From Nelumbo lutea (taxonomy: Eukaryota > Streptophyta > Magnoliopsida > Proteales > Nelumbonaceae): DNA of 64,000 nt. The stretch is taken from contig JAKGHH010000005.1 in the NCBI GenBank assembly GCA_022828595.1, forward strand, positions 27,788,193-27,852,192, read 5' to 3'. The first letter of the stretch is position 1. The number at the start of each line of letters is the position of its first letter. The notes beneath the pieces were generated by a model. It saw only the letters and a list, made by a program, of their open reading frames with translations. It was not told the origin of the DNA and ran no database searches. Shown one piece after another: positions 44,997-53,610 of the stretch. The position numbers and the translations under genes were made by a program.

Positions 44997-46038
44997 GGCC
45001 ATGTTTGGTTCAATTCTCATTCTTTCTCATTCTTTCTCATTCTTACCCAAGATGAAATTCTAAAATGAAAAAGAATGGGTAAAAATAGATAGAATGAGAA
45101 AATATTGCTATGAACTAAACACTTTTTTCCTGAAAATGAATTCTTTTCAAACTGACAAGTCTCCTATGTTGCTCATTTTCATTCTTCAAAAAAAATGTGT
45201 CAATATTCACAAACCACTAGTCTAGGTCTCCAATAATCAATGTTTACCAATTAGTATAAATGTTTTGTAAAAGTACTTTCGTAAAAGTCCTTTTATAAAA
45301 ATACATTTGTAAAAATGCTTTATAAAAGTACTTTCATAAAAGTGCTTTTGTACTTTCGCAAAAGTACTTTTGTAAAAGTGCTTTCAAAAGAGTACTTTCA
45401 TAAAAGTGCTTTTATAAAAGTACTTTCACAAAAATACTTCCACAAAAGTGCTTTTATAAAAGTATTTTCGTGAGTGATTTTATAAAATTGCTTTCATAAA
45501 AGTACTTCCATAAAAGTACTTTTGTAAATGTGCTTTCGTAAAAGTACTTCCATAAAAGTGCTTTTATAAAATTATTTTCATAAAAGTGCTTTTATAAAAT
45601 TACTTTCATAAAAGTGCTTTAGTAATGTACTTTTATAAAAGTGCTTTCCTAAAAGTACTTTCGTAAAAGTGTTTTTATAAAAGTACTTTCGCAAAAGTAC
45701 TTTCGTAAATGTGCTTTCATGTAAAAGTACTTTTATAAAAGTGTTTTTGAAAAAGTACTTTTGTAAAAGTGTTTTTACAAAAGTAAACATCTATGGCAAT
45801 AGTTTTATAGGTAGAGTTTCCTCAAAGAATGAAATGAGCAAGATGGGGCATGATTATTTTTCATGTTGTAAGCTAGTCAATTTTTGTGCTATGGGGCTGA
45901 TTATTCATTCTAAAAAGAATGTGGCCCTTGGCAAGAATTTTGTAACCAAACACTAATGTTATTCATTCTTGTCCATTCTTTCCTAGAATGAGCAAGAATT
46001 AAGATAATGAGGCCTAGAGCAGTAAACCAAACATGGCC
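44997..46038. mobile_element. GGCCATGTTTGG-tip element carrying a minisatellite
   Basis: Left tip GGCCATGTTTGGTTCAATTC and inverted right tip GGCCATGTTTGGTTTAC; both ends also carry ctcattctttctcattct / agaatgagcaagaatt repeats just inside. The ~520-base minisatellite (45265-45785) fills half of it. The target duplication is not clear (ttat left, taaa right). Probably a non-autonomous Harbinger-like element. Confidence 0.6.
45265..45785. repeat. 14-bp quasi-palindromic minisatellite (~37 units)
   Basis: Degenerate tandem copies of a ~14-base unit, consensus TAAAAGTACTTTCG / TAAAAGTGCTTTTA. The core AAAGTACTTT is its own reverse complement, so both strands and any pair of units can pair. Units vary at a few positions, often in alternating pairs giving a 28-base higher-order period. 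Frames crossing it code repetitive FIKVLL-like peptide, an artefact. Confidence 0.85.
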
Positions 46039-46297
46039 TAAATCAATGAAGCAACCCAAGTTAGGTCGACATTTTAAACTTACAATAGATGCACAAGTGT
46101 TGCTTTGACAAAGCCTCATAGTGTTTTGCTGAAAGTGCTAGTTAGGAGTTCACATCTCCGCCCCACCGCCTATCGCCCCACACAACGTGTGACTGCCACA
46201 TGTCCAGTCACACACGGTGGGCGTTCCTACGTGCAGGCTAACGGGATGGCCGTTAGTTCATCCTTTCTCCCATATTCCCGCCCCCTCAACCTCAAAT

Positions 46298-46541
46298 CAA
46301 CATTTTAAAAAACAACCCAGAAACGGAACTATTTTGGCCATCATTTTCCAGGTCGACAGTTGATTGTTTGGTTCGAATGGATGGGCCATTCTAACAAATA
46401 AATTAAAAAAATTTAAAAAAATGGTCAAAACCGTTGAGCGGGTCGACGATTCGACCGCCCGAGTCAACGAAACCGGTTGCCTGGACTGTTCCTGGGCCAA
46501 ACGGTCCGATTGTCTGGGTCAACGACGATTCGAAAACCTTG
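46298..46541. mobile_element. CATGGTT-tip MITE in the left arm of the fold-back element
   Basis: 244 bp, exactly the length of the copy at 1503-1746. Tips CAACATTTTAAAAAAC and GATTCGAAAACCTTG. Flanks cctcaaat (46290-46297) and ccttaaat (46542-46549) agree at 7 of 8 bases. Confidence 0.75.
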
Positions 46542-47111
46542 CCTTAAATCGTGTCTGACCCCGTTCTACTCCCTTCCACCCGAGCTCGGATCCAACTCCA
46601 TTTCCGACAACGGCGATCGCTCCAGCCAGTTCATCATTACCAGGTACACTCCAACCCTCGTATTTTGTTTTGATATTTGATTTTTTCATTTCAAATCAAA
46701 GAAACCCTTGTTTGATATTTTGTTTTTCATTTCAAACCAGAGAAACTTTTTTTCCCCTTTTCCAACTCCCTCTCGGCACCGACAATCGCTCTGGCTAGTT
46801 CATTGTCACCAAGTAGTCTCCAACCCTCGTATTATGTTTTGATATTTGGTTTTCATTTCAAATCAGGGGAACACCTTGTATCTCTAATTTGGAGAGTACT
46901 TGGTGACGATGAACTGGCCGGAGCAATTGCTGGTGCCAGAAAAGGGAGTTGGAAGAGGGGAAAAATGAGGGTTGGAGCATACTTGATGATAGTGAACTGG
47001 CCGGAGCGAGCGATCATCGGTGCAAGAGATGGAGTTGGATCCAAGCTCGGGTGGAGGAGAGTAGAATGGGGTTTAGACACAATTTGAGGTTGAGGGGGTG
47101 GGAATATGGGA

Positions 47112-47387
47112 GTAAAGTTTTTGAACCGCAGTTGACTCAGATGGTTGGACCGTTTGGCCTAGGAACCATCTAGGCAATGGGTTCCGTTTACCCCTAACTA
47201 GGTATTTGGCCAAAAACCATTGAAAAAGTTAACAACCCATTGAGTCCGGCGGTCAAACCATTGACCCGTTTAACAAATTTTAACCATTTTTTATTTTTTT
47301 AATTTATTTATTAGAATGGGCCATCCATTCGAACCGGATGGTCGGACCGTCAACCTAGACCGTTTCTGAGTCGTTTTTTGAAATGCT
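47112..47387. mobile_element. CATGGTT-tip MITE in the right arm of the fold-back element
   Basis: 276 bp, similar body in inverted orientation with an extra ~30-base segment. It is flanked by the perfect 8-base duplication atatggga (47104-47111 and 47388-47395). Its insertion site does not correspond to that of the left-arm MITE. Confidence 0.75.
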
Positions 47388-47527
47388 ATATGGGATAAAG
47401 GAAGTTTGGGCTAGCCATCCCATTAGCCTCGTACGTCAGAACGCCCCACCACCACGTGCAAGTGGACATGTGGTAGTCTCACGTTGTGTGAGGCGTTTGT
47501 GGGGTGGAGATGCAAACTCGCTAGTTG

Positions 47528-48007
47528 GTGAGGTAAAGTCTAGAGCTGCAATACTTAATATAGATCCAATTTTTTATGCTGGAAAATTAAAACCAAGGCG
47601 GGGAAGAAAGAAAGATACCGATAACATAGTCCCAGTGAAAAGAAAGGTAAGATTGATATGCTTCCAGTTAATGAACTGATGACTTGGCTAGAATTAGCTC
47701 GTAGATATATTTTAGTTATCTTGTCCATGGATGGTAACCTTGATTCTGTAGAGATTAGCAGCCATGAAGGGGAAAGGTTTTTCGCTACTTGCATGGTGAT
47801 GGTGGGATAACTATCCTTAGGTCATGGAGGCTTCAGTGATGAATGAACAATGAGCAGAACCTGAGACGAGGAAGTCAACGACGGTTGGTGGAGAGAGGGG
47901 CCTTCAAGCAAAGGACGTCGCTGGTGGTGAAGAAAAGATATTCTCATATTCGGATTCAAACACGGATGAAAATGTAGAGAGAGATGCCGTTGTCGATGCC
48001 ATCGCTG
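47528..48007. other. Unrecognised sequence between fold-back element and copia E
   Basis: Contains an exon-like open stretch on the plus strand (about 47520-47650; IDPIFYAGKLKPRRGRKKDT) that ends at a possible splice donor aaaggtaaga (47643), but I recognise no domain. On the minus strand a frame starting MASTTASLSTFSSVFESEYE (48000 down to 47904) is Ser-rich and also unrecognised. No gene is called. Confidence 0.3.
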
Positions 48008-48229
48008 GTTGGATGTCATTTGGTGTGGGAAGACAGTGAGATAAAGGAGCAAGGAGAAATAAAAATGGCCGAGAGAGAGAGAGAAAGAGAGGGAGGAGAG
48101 CGGGAATACGAGTTGCCAGTTGGATGTCATTAGGTTGCATGGGAAAACTGTGAGAGAAGGAGAAATGGGAAATGGGAAATGGTCGACTGAGAGAGAGAGA
48201 AAGAGGAGACGAGAATACGAAAGGGTGAG
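48008..48229. repeat. Two ~111-bp tandem GA-rich units
   Basis: gttggatgtcat at 48008 recurs at 48119; each unit includes a (GA)n-rich stretch and cgagaatacga. The second unit ends where copia E begins. Confidence 0.7.
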
Positions 48230-48418
48230 TGTTAGTGTAATTGGTTACCCGGTGTAATTGCAACCGATTACACTCATCTCTTGTATTTATCCTTACTTTT
48301 GTATTTATCTCTTATCTTGTTACTCTGTTCTTATCTGTATATATACAACATGTATAAATACCATACAGAACATTGAATGAAATTAATCAAGAGAGAATTC
48401 TTCCCTTAATCCCTTTTA
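48230..48418 (+). repeat. Copia E 5' LTR (189 bp)
   Basis: Starts TGTTAGTGTAATTGGTTACC; the 3' LTR start TATTAGTGTAATCGGT at 53070 matches it. A TATA-like tatatatacaacatg near 48340 lies upstream of the probable transcription start. It ends ...ccctttta where the family usually ends in CA. Confidence 0.8.
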
Positions 48419-48431
48419 TGGTATTAGAGCT
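48419..48431 (+). promoter_or_regulatory. Copia E primer-binding site
   Basis: TGGTATTAGAGCTC differs by one base from TGGTATCAGAGC, the initiator-tRNA-Met complementary site, directly after the LTR. Confidence 0.85.
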
Positions 48432-48462
48432 CAGGAACACCTGAATACCCTCCACCAAAAAC

Positions 48463-49497
48463 CATGTCGACGTCCAACACTTACAGTCAAACCCGTATCA
48501 CCCAAACTACTCTGTCCATACCTGAACCTGTGAATCTTTGCACCAATGTGGCTCAGCTTATGTCTGTTAAGCTTGATCATCACAACTATCTTTTGTGGCG
48601 CCTTCAAGTGCTCCCTATACTTGATGGACATCAACTAATGTGCTATGTTGACAGATCTCTCAAGTGTCCTGCTCAGTTCATCACTTCCTCCACTGGCTCT
48701 ACAGGAGACTAGATTGAGAACCCAACTTACAAAGCCTGGCGTATCCAAGACCAACTTCTACTAAGTTGGATCCTATCCTCTCTCTCTCTCTCAGGTAGTA
48801 GGATGCACTACCTTTCATCAGGTCTGGTATTTACTAGAACCACTTATGCACCAAAATCAAAGGCTCGTATCATGCACTACGTTTTGAGTTAAATGCTCTA
48901 AAGAAATGGTGCTTGTCTATGAGTGATTATCTATTTAAAATAAAGAATATTGCTAATGCACTCTCAGCCGTAGGAGAACCATTGTCTGACTCTGATCTTG
49001 TCTATCAGACTATAGAAGGTTTGTCATCTGAATATGAGAGTTTTACTACTGTAGTACTCACCCGATCAGATGGTATTTCTTATGACATTCTGCACAACCT
49101 ACTCTTACAACATGATCTTAAACTTGAGCGAACCAAGAAGATTCAACAACTTGCAGTATCAGCCATCATGGCATACAAATATAAAGGAAATCGACCCAAC
49201 ACTCCCAACACTCCATTTGAAAGGTTTGAAAAGGAGCAGAATCAGAAATTCAACTCAAATCCAAGTCGCAGATACAAAGGTAGTCATTGCCAAATCTGCA
49301 AACTACCTAATCACTTTGCTCTTACATGTCGCAGCAGATTTGATACATCTATCAAATATACCCCCAAACGAGCACTTGTCTACAACACTGAAGCCTTAGA
49401 ACCTCTACCAAATCAACACTCATCTGCTGATCTCTACCGGTATCTTGATTCTGGAGTGACACACCATGTCACCAATGATTTGCCCCAGATCAACTAA
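48463..49497 (+). pseudogene. Copia E gag and protease
   Basis: Starts MSTSNTYSQTRITQTTLSIP with the DHHNYLLWRLQVLPILDGHQ block typical of this gag type. A TAG at 48711 and a frame change near 48800-48900 break it. It resumes with MSDYLFKIKNIANALSAVGE, SYDILHNLLLQHDLKLERTK and a zinc knuckle CQICKLPNHFALTC (CX2CX4HX4C, near 49290). The protease site reads YLDSGVTHHVTND where DSGATHH is usual. Confidence 0.87.
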
Positions 49498-49499
49498 AA

Positions 49500-50590
49500 A
49501 TTGGCAATGGCACAGATTTGAAAATCAATAATATTGGTACCTCATCTATTCCAAGTTCTAATAAGAATATAGTTCTCAAAGATACTCTTCATGTTCCAGA
49601 TATCACTAAGAACCTTTATCTGTTGCACGGTTCACCATTGATAATGATGTTTTCTTTGAATTTCATCCCTCTAATTTCTATGTGAAGGATTGGAAGTCGA
49701 AGATAACTCTATTGGAAGGAACCACTAACTGTGGACTTTACAAACTTCATCTCCCAAAAGCCAATATCAGTCCTGTTGCACATCTCAGTGAAAGAGTAGA
49801 TCTGAATACTTGGCATCAGTATTTAGGGCATCCGGCATTCATAATAGTGAGGCAAGTTGTACATGAGAATAAGCTTCCTATAACTTTCAATAAAGATTTA
49901 TCATTCTGTTCAACATGTTAGTTAGGAAAGAGTCACCGTTTACCTTTTCTCCCTAGCAATTTCAAGGCAGTAGAACCATTGGAACTTGTGTACTCTGTTC
50001 TATGGGGACCAACCCTTGTGATGTCTAGACATGGTTTCAATTACTATATTAATTTTATTGATTCCTTTAGTAAATTCAGTTGGATTTTTCCTCTTGCTCA
50101 CAAGAATGATATTGCTTCTACATTTATTATATTTAAGAATCAAGTTGATAATATGTTGAATAGAAAAATCAAAATCCTACAAACTGATGGGGGTACTGAG
50201 TACAAGACACTCAAGCTTGTCTTTGAACGACATGGTATTATTCACAGAACATCTTGTCCGCACACGCCTCAACAAAATTGTTAAGCAAAACATAAACATC
50301 AGCATATAGTTGAATTTGGACTTACATTCATGGCCAGAGCATCTATGCCTCCTTCACTATGGTTTGATGCATTCTACACTGTTGTCTTTCTCATTAATTG
50401 GCTGCCCACCAAGGTGCTGAATTATAAAATGCCATGGGGATATCTCTTTCACAAGAAGCCTAACTATATGACACTTTGTGTGTTCGACTGTGAGTGCTTT
50501 CCTTATATAAGGCCCTACAATGCTCATAAACTTAATAATCACAGCCTCTCATGTGTATTCATCAGGTATTGTGACAAATCCAAATGATTT
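49500..50590 (+). pseudogene. Copia E integrase
   Basis: The zinc-binding region has LNTWHQYLGHPAFIIVRQVV and CSTC (49800-49920), with a TAG right after the Cys pair. The catalytic core has YINFIDSFSKFSWIF, LQTDGGTEYK (second Asp, near 50180) and HGIIHRTSCPHTPQQNC, where the normal NG(V/L)AE with the catalytic Glu is replaced by N-C-stop. A further open part (50330-50587) carries MARASMPPSLWFDAFYTVVF and the linker. Loss of the catalytic Glu makes it inactive. Confidence 0.85.
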
Positions 50591-51043
50591 TGATGCCTTC
50601 ATATACCTTTTGGTAAGGTTTACATCTCCCGCCATGTGGTATTCAATGAACTCAATTTCCTCTATTGTTCATCTTCACAATCTCTGCCATCTCATCCCTC
50701 TACTCTACCATCAATGCCTATTGGACCACCTCCCATCGTTTTAGCTCCCTTGCCACTGTCACAACCTCCTCCACCACCATTATCACTGCCTCCATCTCCT
50801 CCTATACCCTCTCAGCTGTTATCCACACCAGTACTAATCTCATCACCTCCACAGTCTTTACCCTAGCCCACATCTTCACCTCAACAATGAACTCACCCCT
50901 TATCTGATATCCTTCAGGATGCCCGCTCCCTCCCTTCCACAACTATACCACCTGACCAGCCATCTCCCAATCACCCTGAATCCACCCATCCTACTGATAT
51001 TCCTCTTCCCATAAGCTCCACCTTACCTCATCGCACCCATACC

Positions 51044-51779
51044 ATGATCACTAGATCATGGGATGGGACACTTAAGCCCTGCTTATTCCTTGGCTCCTCT
51101 TACTCTCTGCCCCCTACCTCAATTGAACTCAAAACCATAACCCAGGCCCTACGTCATCCTCATTGGCAGGCTGCGATGCAAGAAGAAATGGCTTCTCTCA
51201 CTACTAACAATACTTGGACCCTCCGTTTGCCACCTACCGATGCAAACATCATTGGTTGTAAGTGGATATTTCGTATCAAACATAATCCCGATGGCAGTGT
51301 GGAGCGCTACAAGGATCGCCTTGTAGCCAAGGGATACACACAACGTGAAGGACTTGATTACAATGAGACCTTCAGCCCTATTATCAAACCTGTAACTATT
51401 CGAGTTGTTCTTCATCTTGATCTAGCATGTGGCTGGTCCTTACAATAGCTTGATGTTACTACAACTTTCTTAAATGGTGATCTTCAAGAAACTGTATACA
51501 TGGCTCAGCCGCCTAGCTTCATAGATCTAACAGTCTCCTCGTGCATGGTATCTATCATCAACTTAGCACATTTCTTCTTCATCTTGGCTTTCATATGTGT
51601 ACTGCTGATACCTCATTATTTGTTTGTCACTCTACCATTGATGCTACCATTGTTCTTGTCTATGTAAATGACATCATTGTCACTGGTTCCAACAATTCAC
51701 AAATTACCTTACTTATCTCTGATATGACCGTGGAATTTTCTATCAAGGACTTGGGTCCCCTTCAATACTTCCTTGGGAT
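51044..51779 (+). pseudogene. Copia E reverse transcriptase, N-terminal part
   Basis: HWQAAMQEEMASLTTNNTWT, NIIGCKWIFRIKHNPDGSVE and [20 protein letters not shown] lead in; a TAG at 51446 precedes LDVTTTFLNGDLQETVYMAQ. After a frame change comes VLVYVNDIIVTGSNN, where the catalytic YVDD has become YVND (near 51660). It ends at FSIKDLGPLQYFLGI, where the hAT element is inserted. Confidence 0.87.
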
Positions 51780-52291
51780 TAGACTTGTTCATGGGTCGGG
51801 TAACCCGATGGCCTGGCCCGCACCCCGGTCGGGCTTGGTTATGTAATTAGGCCTGCGGGCTTGACATCGGGCCTAATATAGTAAGCCTGACTCTATTTCG
51901 GGCCAAGCTCAAGATTTGTCAAAAAAGCCTAGCCCAGCCTAACTCAGCATTATATATTTTATAAAATATATAATATGTATTTTATATATTATATAAAATA
52001 TATAAATAATATAATATTTATTGAAATATATATTTATAATTTAATATATACATTTTTTATTCTTTCTTTATAATTTCTCTCTCTCTCTCTATTCAGCCGC
52101 TTCAGCAATAGTAACAGTATGGGCTAAATTTCCAACTCGGGCCCAGGCCCAGGCCCGGTCTTTGGGCTTTTTATGAGGGCTGGGCTTGGGCCCAAGTTGT
52201 AGGCCCGATGGTCGGGCCGGGCTCAGGCTCAAGCCTTAAAAAAATCTGTTAATATAGAGTGAAAGCCCGGCCCGACCCATGAACAGGTCTA
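51780..52291. mobile_element. 512-bp hAT element inside copia E, perfect 8-bp TSD
   Basis: Left tip TAGACTTGTTCATGGGTCGGG and inverted right tip TAGACCTGTTCATGGGTCGG differ at one base; flanks are cttgggat at 51772-51779 and 52292-52299. The interior has GGGCC-rich subterminal repeats around a TA-rich core. It splits the RT codon series of copia E between LGI and LGIEVLQ. A short frame that appears to continue from RT into it is fortuitous. Confidence 0.93.
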
Positions 52292-53045
52292 CTTGGGATT
52301 GAGGTACTTCAAGCTGGTCATCACCTTCACCTCTCTCAATGGAAATATATCATTGATCTTCTTCACAAAACTGGTATGGATTCCGCCAAACCAGCCTCTT
52401 CTCCAATGGCTGTTGGTCATTCCCTCTTTAAGACATCTGGCGTGCCCCTCACAAATGCTATTGGTGCTCTTTCCCAAAAACATCTTTCACGATGAACAAA
52501 TTGTGTCAATTTCTACATAAACCAACCAGTGAACACATATATGCTACAAAGCGTTTATTGTGCTATCTCAAAGGCACCTTGGACTATGGCCTTCATTTTG
52601 TGGCCTCTTCCTCTTTACAGTTACATGCATTCTCTGATGCTGATTGGGCAAGGTGTCCTGATGACAAACGCTCTCATGGTGGTTTTCGCATTTTTCTTGG
52701 TTCAAATCTCATCTCCTGGATGTCCAAGAAACACTCTACTGTTTCTCGTTCTAGCAAGGAATCGGAATACCGTAGCCTCGCTATTGTTGCATCTGAAGTC
52801 TTGTGGCTCTTATCTCTCTTCTTTGAATTACACATTGAGATGCCAGCCTATCATGTGGTGTGATAACATTGGTGTTATGTACCTTACGGTGAATCCTGTC
52901 TTCCATGCCAGAACAAAGCACATTGAAATTGATTTCCATTTTGTCCGCGAACAGGTTACTCGGAAACAACTTCAAATTTAGTACATTGCTTTGGCTCCTC
53001 CTTCCCCTCGATTCCAACTATTGCGGTCCAAGTTGAACGTTGGTT
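52292..53045 (+). pseudogene. Copia E RT end and RNase H
   Basis: Resumes after the hAT element with QAGHHLHLSQWKYIIDLLHK and AKPASSPMAVGHSLFK. The RNase H domain has [40 protein letters not shown] and [20 protein letters not shown], then [20 protein letters not shown] and [20 protein letters not shown]. One frame change near 52855 separates the parts. Confidence 0.87.
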
Positions 53046-53054
53046 CTCCATTGT

Positions 53055-53086
53055 CAACTTGAGGGGGGCTATTAGTGTAATCGGTA
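53055..53086 (+). repeat. Copia E polypurine tract and truncated 3' LTR
   Basis: aacttgaggggggc is the polypurine tract; the LTR then starts TATTAGTGTAATCGGT at 53070 and is lost after about 17 bases. Confidence 0.75.
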
Positions 53087-53275
53087 TACGTATTGTATAT
53101 CGGTTGGTTCGATTAACCATCAATTTTCTATATTGATTAATTGAAACTGAAATCGATACCTTTGATTTTTTAAAAACACCTAATCGAAACCGAACCGACC
53201 GGTTCGATTAACCGATTTTTCGGTTCGGTTTCGGTCGGTTCGGTTTTCGGTTTTTTTTCTCACCCCTACCATCAC
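53087..53275. mobile_element. hAT-like fragment with GGTTCGGTTTCGGT repeats
   Basis: Consists of ccgaaccgaccggttcgatt / cggttcggtttcggtcggtt repeats and ends ctcacccctac, a hAT-type right tip (gtaggggtgag inverted). The opposite tip is not identified. Confidence 0.5.
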
Positions 53276-53395
53276 AGTTGCTTTACGACAGCATCTGCTC
53301 CAGTGTCCGGAGGAACTGCTTAGGGATCGAGTTGAAAAAGTTGATTCTAGGGACATCAAGATCGAACCAGACGGGATCGAATTAAGCCGGGAAAG

Positions 53396-53610
53396 ATGAC
53401 AGAGGCGATGATAAGGAAGAAACCCGGGATGGTAAGCGTGAAGGAGATGCCGCTTCTGCAGGACGGACCTCCTCCTGGCGGTTTCCCTCCGGTACGGTAC
53501 GCTCGCCGCATCCCTACTAAGGGCCCCAGTGCCCTCGCCATTTTCCTCACTGCATTTGGTGCTTTTTCCTGGGGCATGTATCAGGTCGGCAAGGGCAACA
53601 AGATAAGAAG
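53396..53610 (+). CDS. First coding exon of mitochondrial complex I subunit NDUFA13/B16.6 (GRIM-19 homologue)
   Basis: Encodes [20 protein letters not shown], then [38 protein letters not shown] and GNKIRR, about 71 residues. This matches plant NADH dehydrogenase 1 alpha subcomplex subunit 13, a small accessory subunit anchored in the inner mitochondrial membrane by the single hydrophobic segment at residues ~43-64. The full protein is about 143 residues. The ATG was chosen because the N-terminus is conserved from its first residue. The exon ends with AAG|GTCCGT at 53610/53611, splitting codon 72 after two bases. The following ALKEEK... part was not found in this window. Upstream sequence to 53276 is probably 5' UTR and promoter, with copia E just beyond. 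Confidence 0.88.

Larger units (their letters stand above)
46137..47527. mobile_element. Fold-back element: ~1.4-kb inverted repeat
   Basis: The left half (46137 to about 46866) is the reverse complement of the right half (about 46885 to 47527) apart from substitutions and separate insertions. Landmarks pair in order: acatctccgccccac with gtggggtggagatgc; cacaacgtgtgactgccaca with its counterpart near 47483; ccaccc gagctcggatccaact with agttggatccaagctcgggt; ccaactccctctcggcacc with its counterpart near 46940. Each arm also has two tandem copies of a ~165-base unit. The spacer is only ~20 bases. No transposase. Each arm holds one CATGGTT-tip MITE, at different positions. Confidence 0.8.
48230..53086 (+). 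mobile_element. Short-LTR copia E (Ale/Retrofit-like), interrupted
   Basis: Order: 189-bp 5' LTR (48230-48418), initiator-Met primer site, gag, protease, integrase, RT (split by a 512-bp hAT element), RNase H, polypurine tract and the first ~17 bases of a 3' LTR. The 3' LTR is cut off by another element at about 53087, so no target duplication can be checked. Lineage is inferred from the short LTR and RT sequence. Stops and frameshifts in gag, integrase and RT make it inactive. It lies in the same orientation as the NDUFA13 exon and ends ~310 bases before its ATG. Confidence 0.87.

Noticed and set aside
45265..45785. CRISPR-like array of short repeats
   Set aside because: Units are contiguous 14-mers without spacers, degenerate and inside a plant transposon; this is a minisatellite.
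45578..45790. Repetitive protein on the minus strand (FIKVLL-type repeats)
   Set aside because: The frame is a by-product of the 14-bp minisatellite; the period is not a multiple of three, so repeats shift frame.
46803..47173. Mirrored frames on both strands suggesting a gene
   Set aside because: They reflect the arms of the fold-back element and show no known domain or codon constraint that I can see.
47822..48263. Ser/Pro-rich minus-strand protein
   Set aside because: Most of the frame is two tandem GA-rich units; only a short MASTTASLS-type start remains and no domain is recognised.
50636..50907. Pro-rich protein frames
   Set aside because: They are the Ser/Pro-rich linker between integrase and RT of copia E in alternative frames.
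51541..51846. RT frame extending into a GC-rich C-terminus
   Set aside because: The extension is hAT element sequence inserted at 51780, not copia protein.
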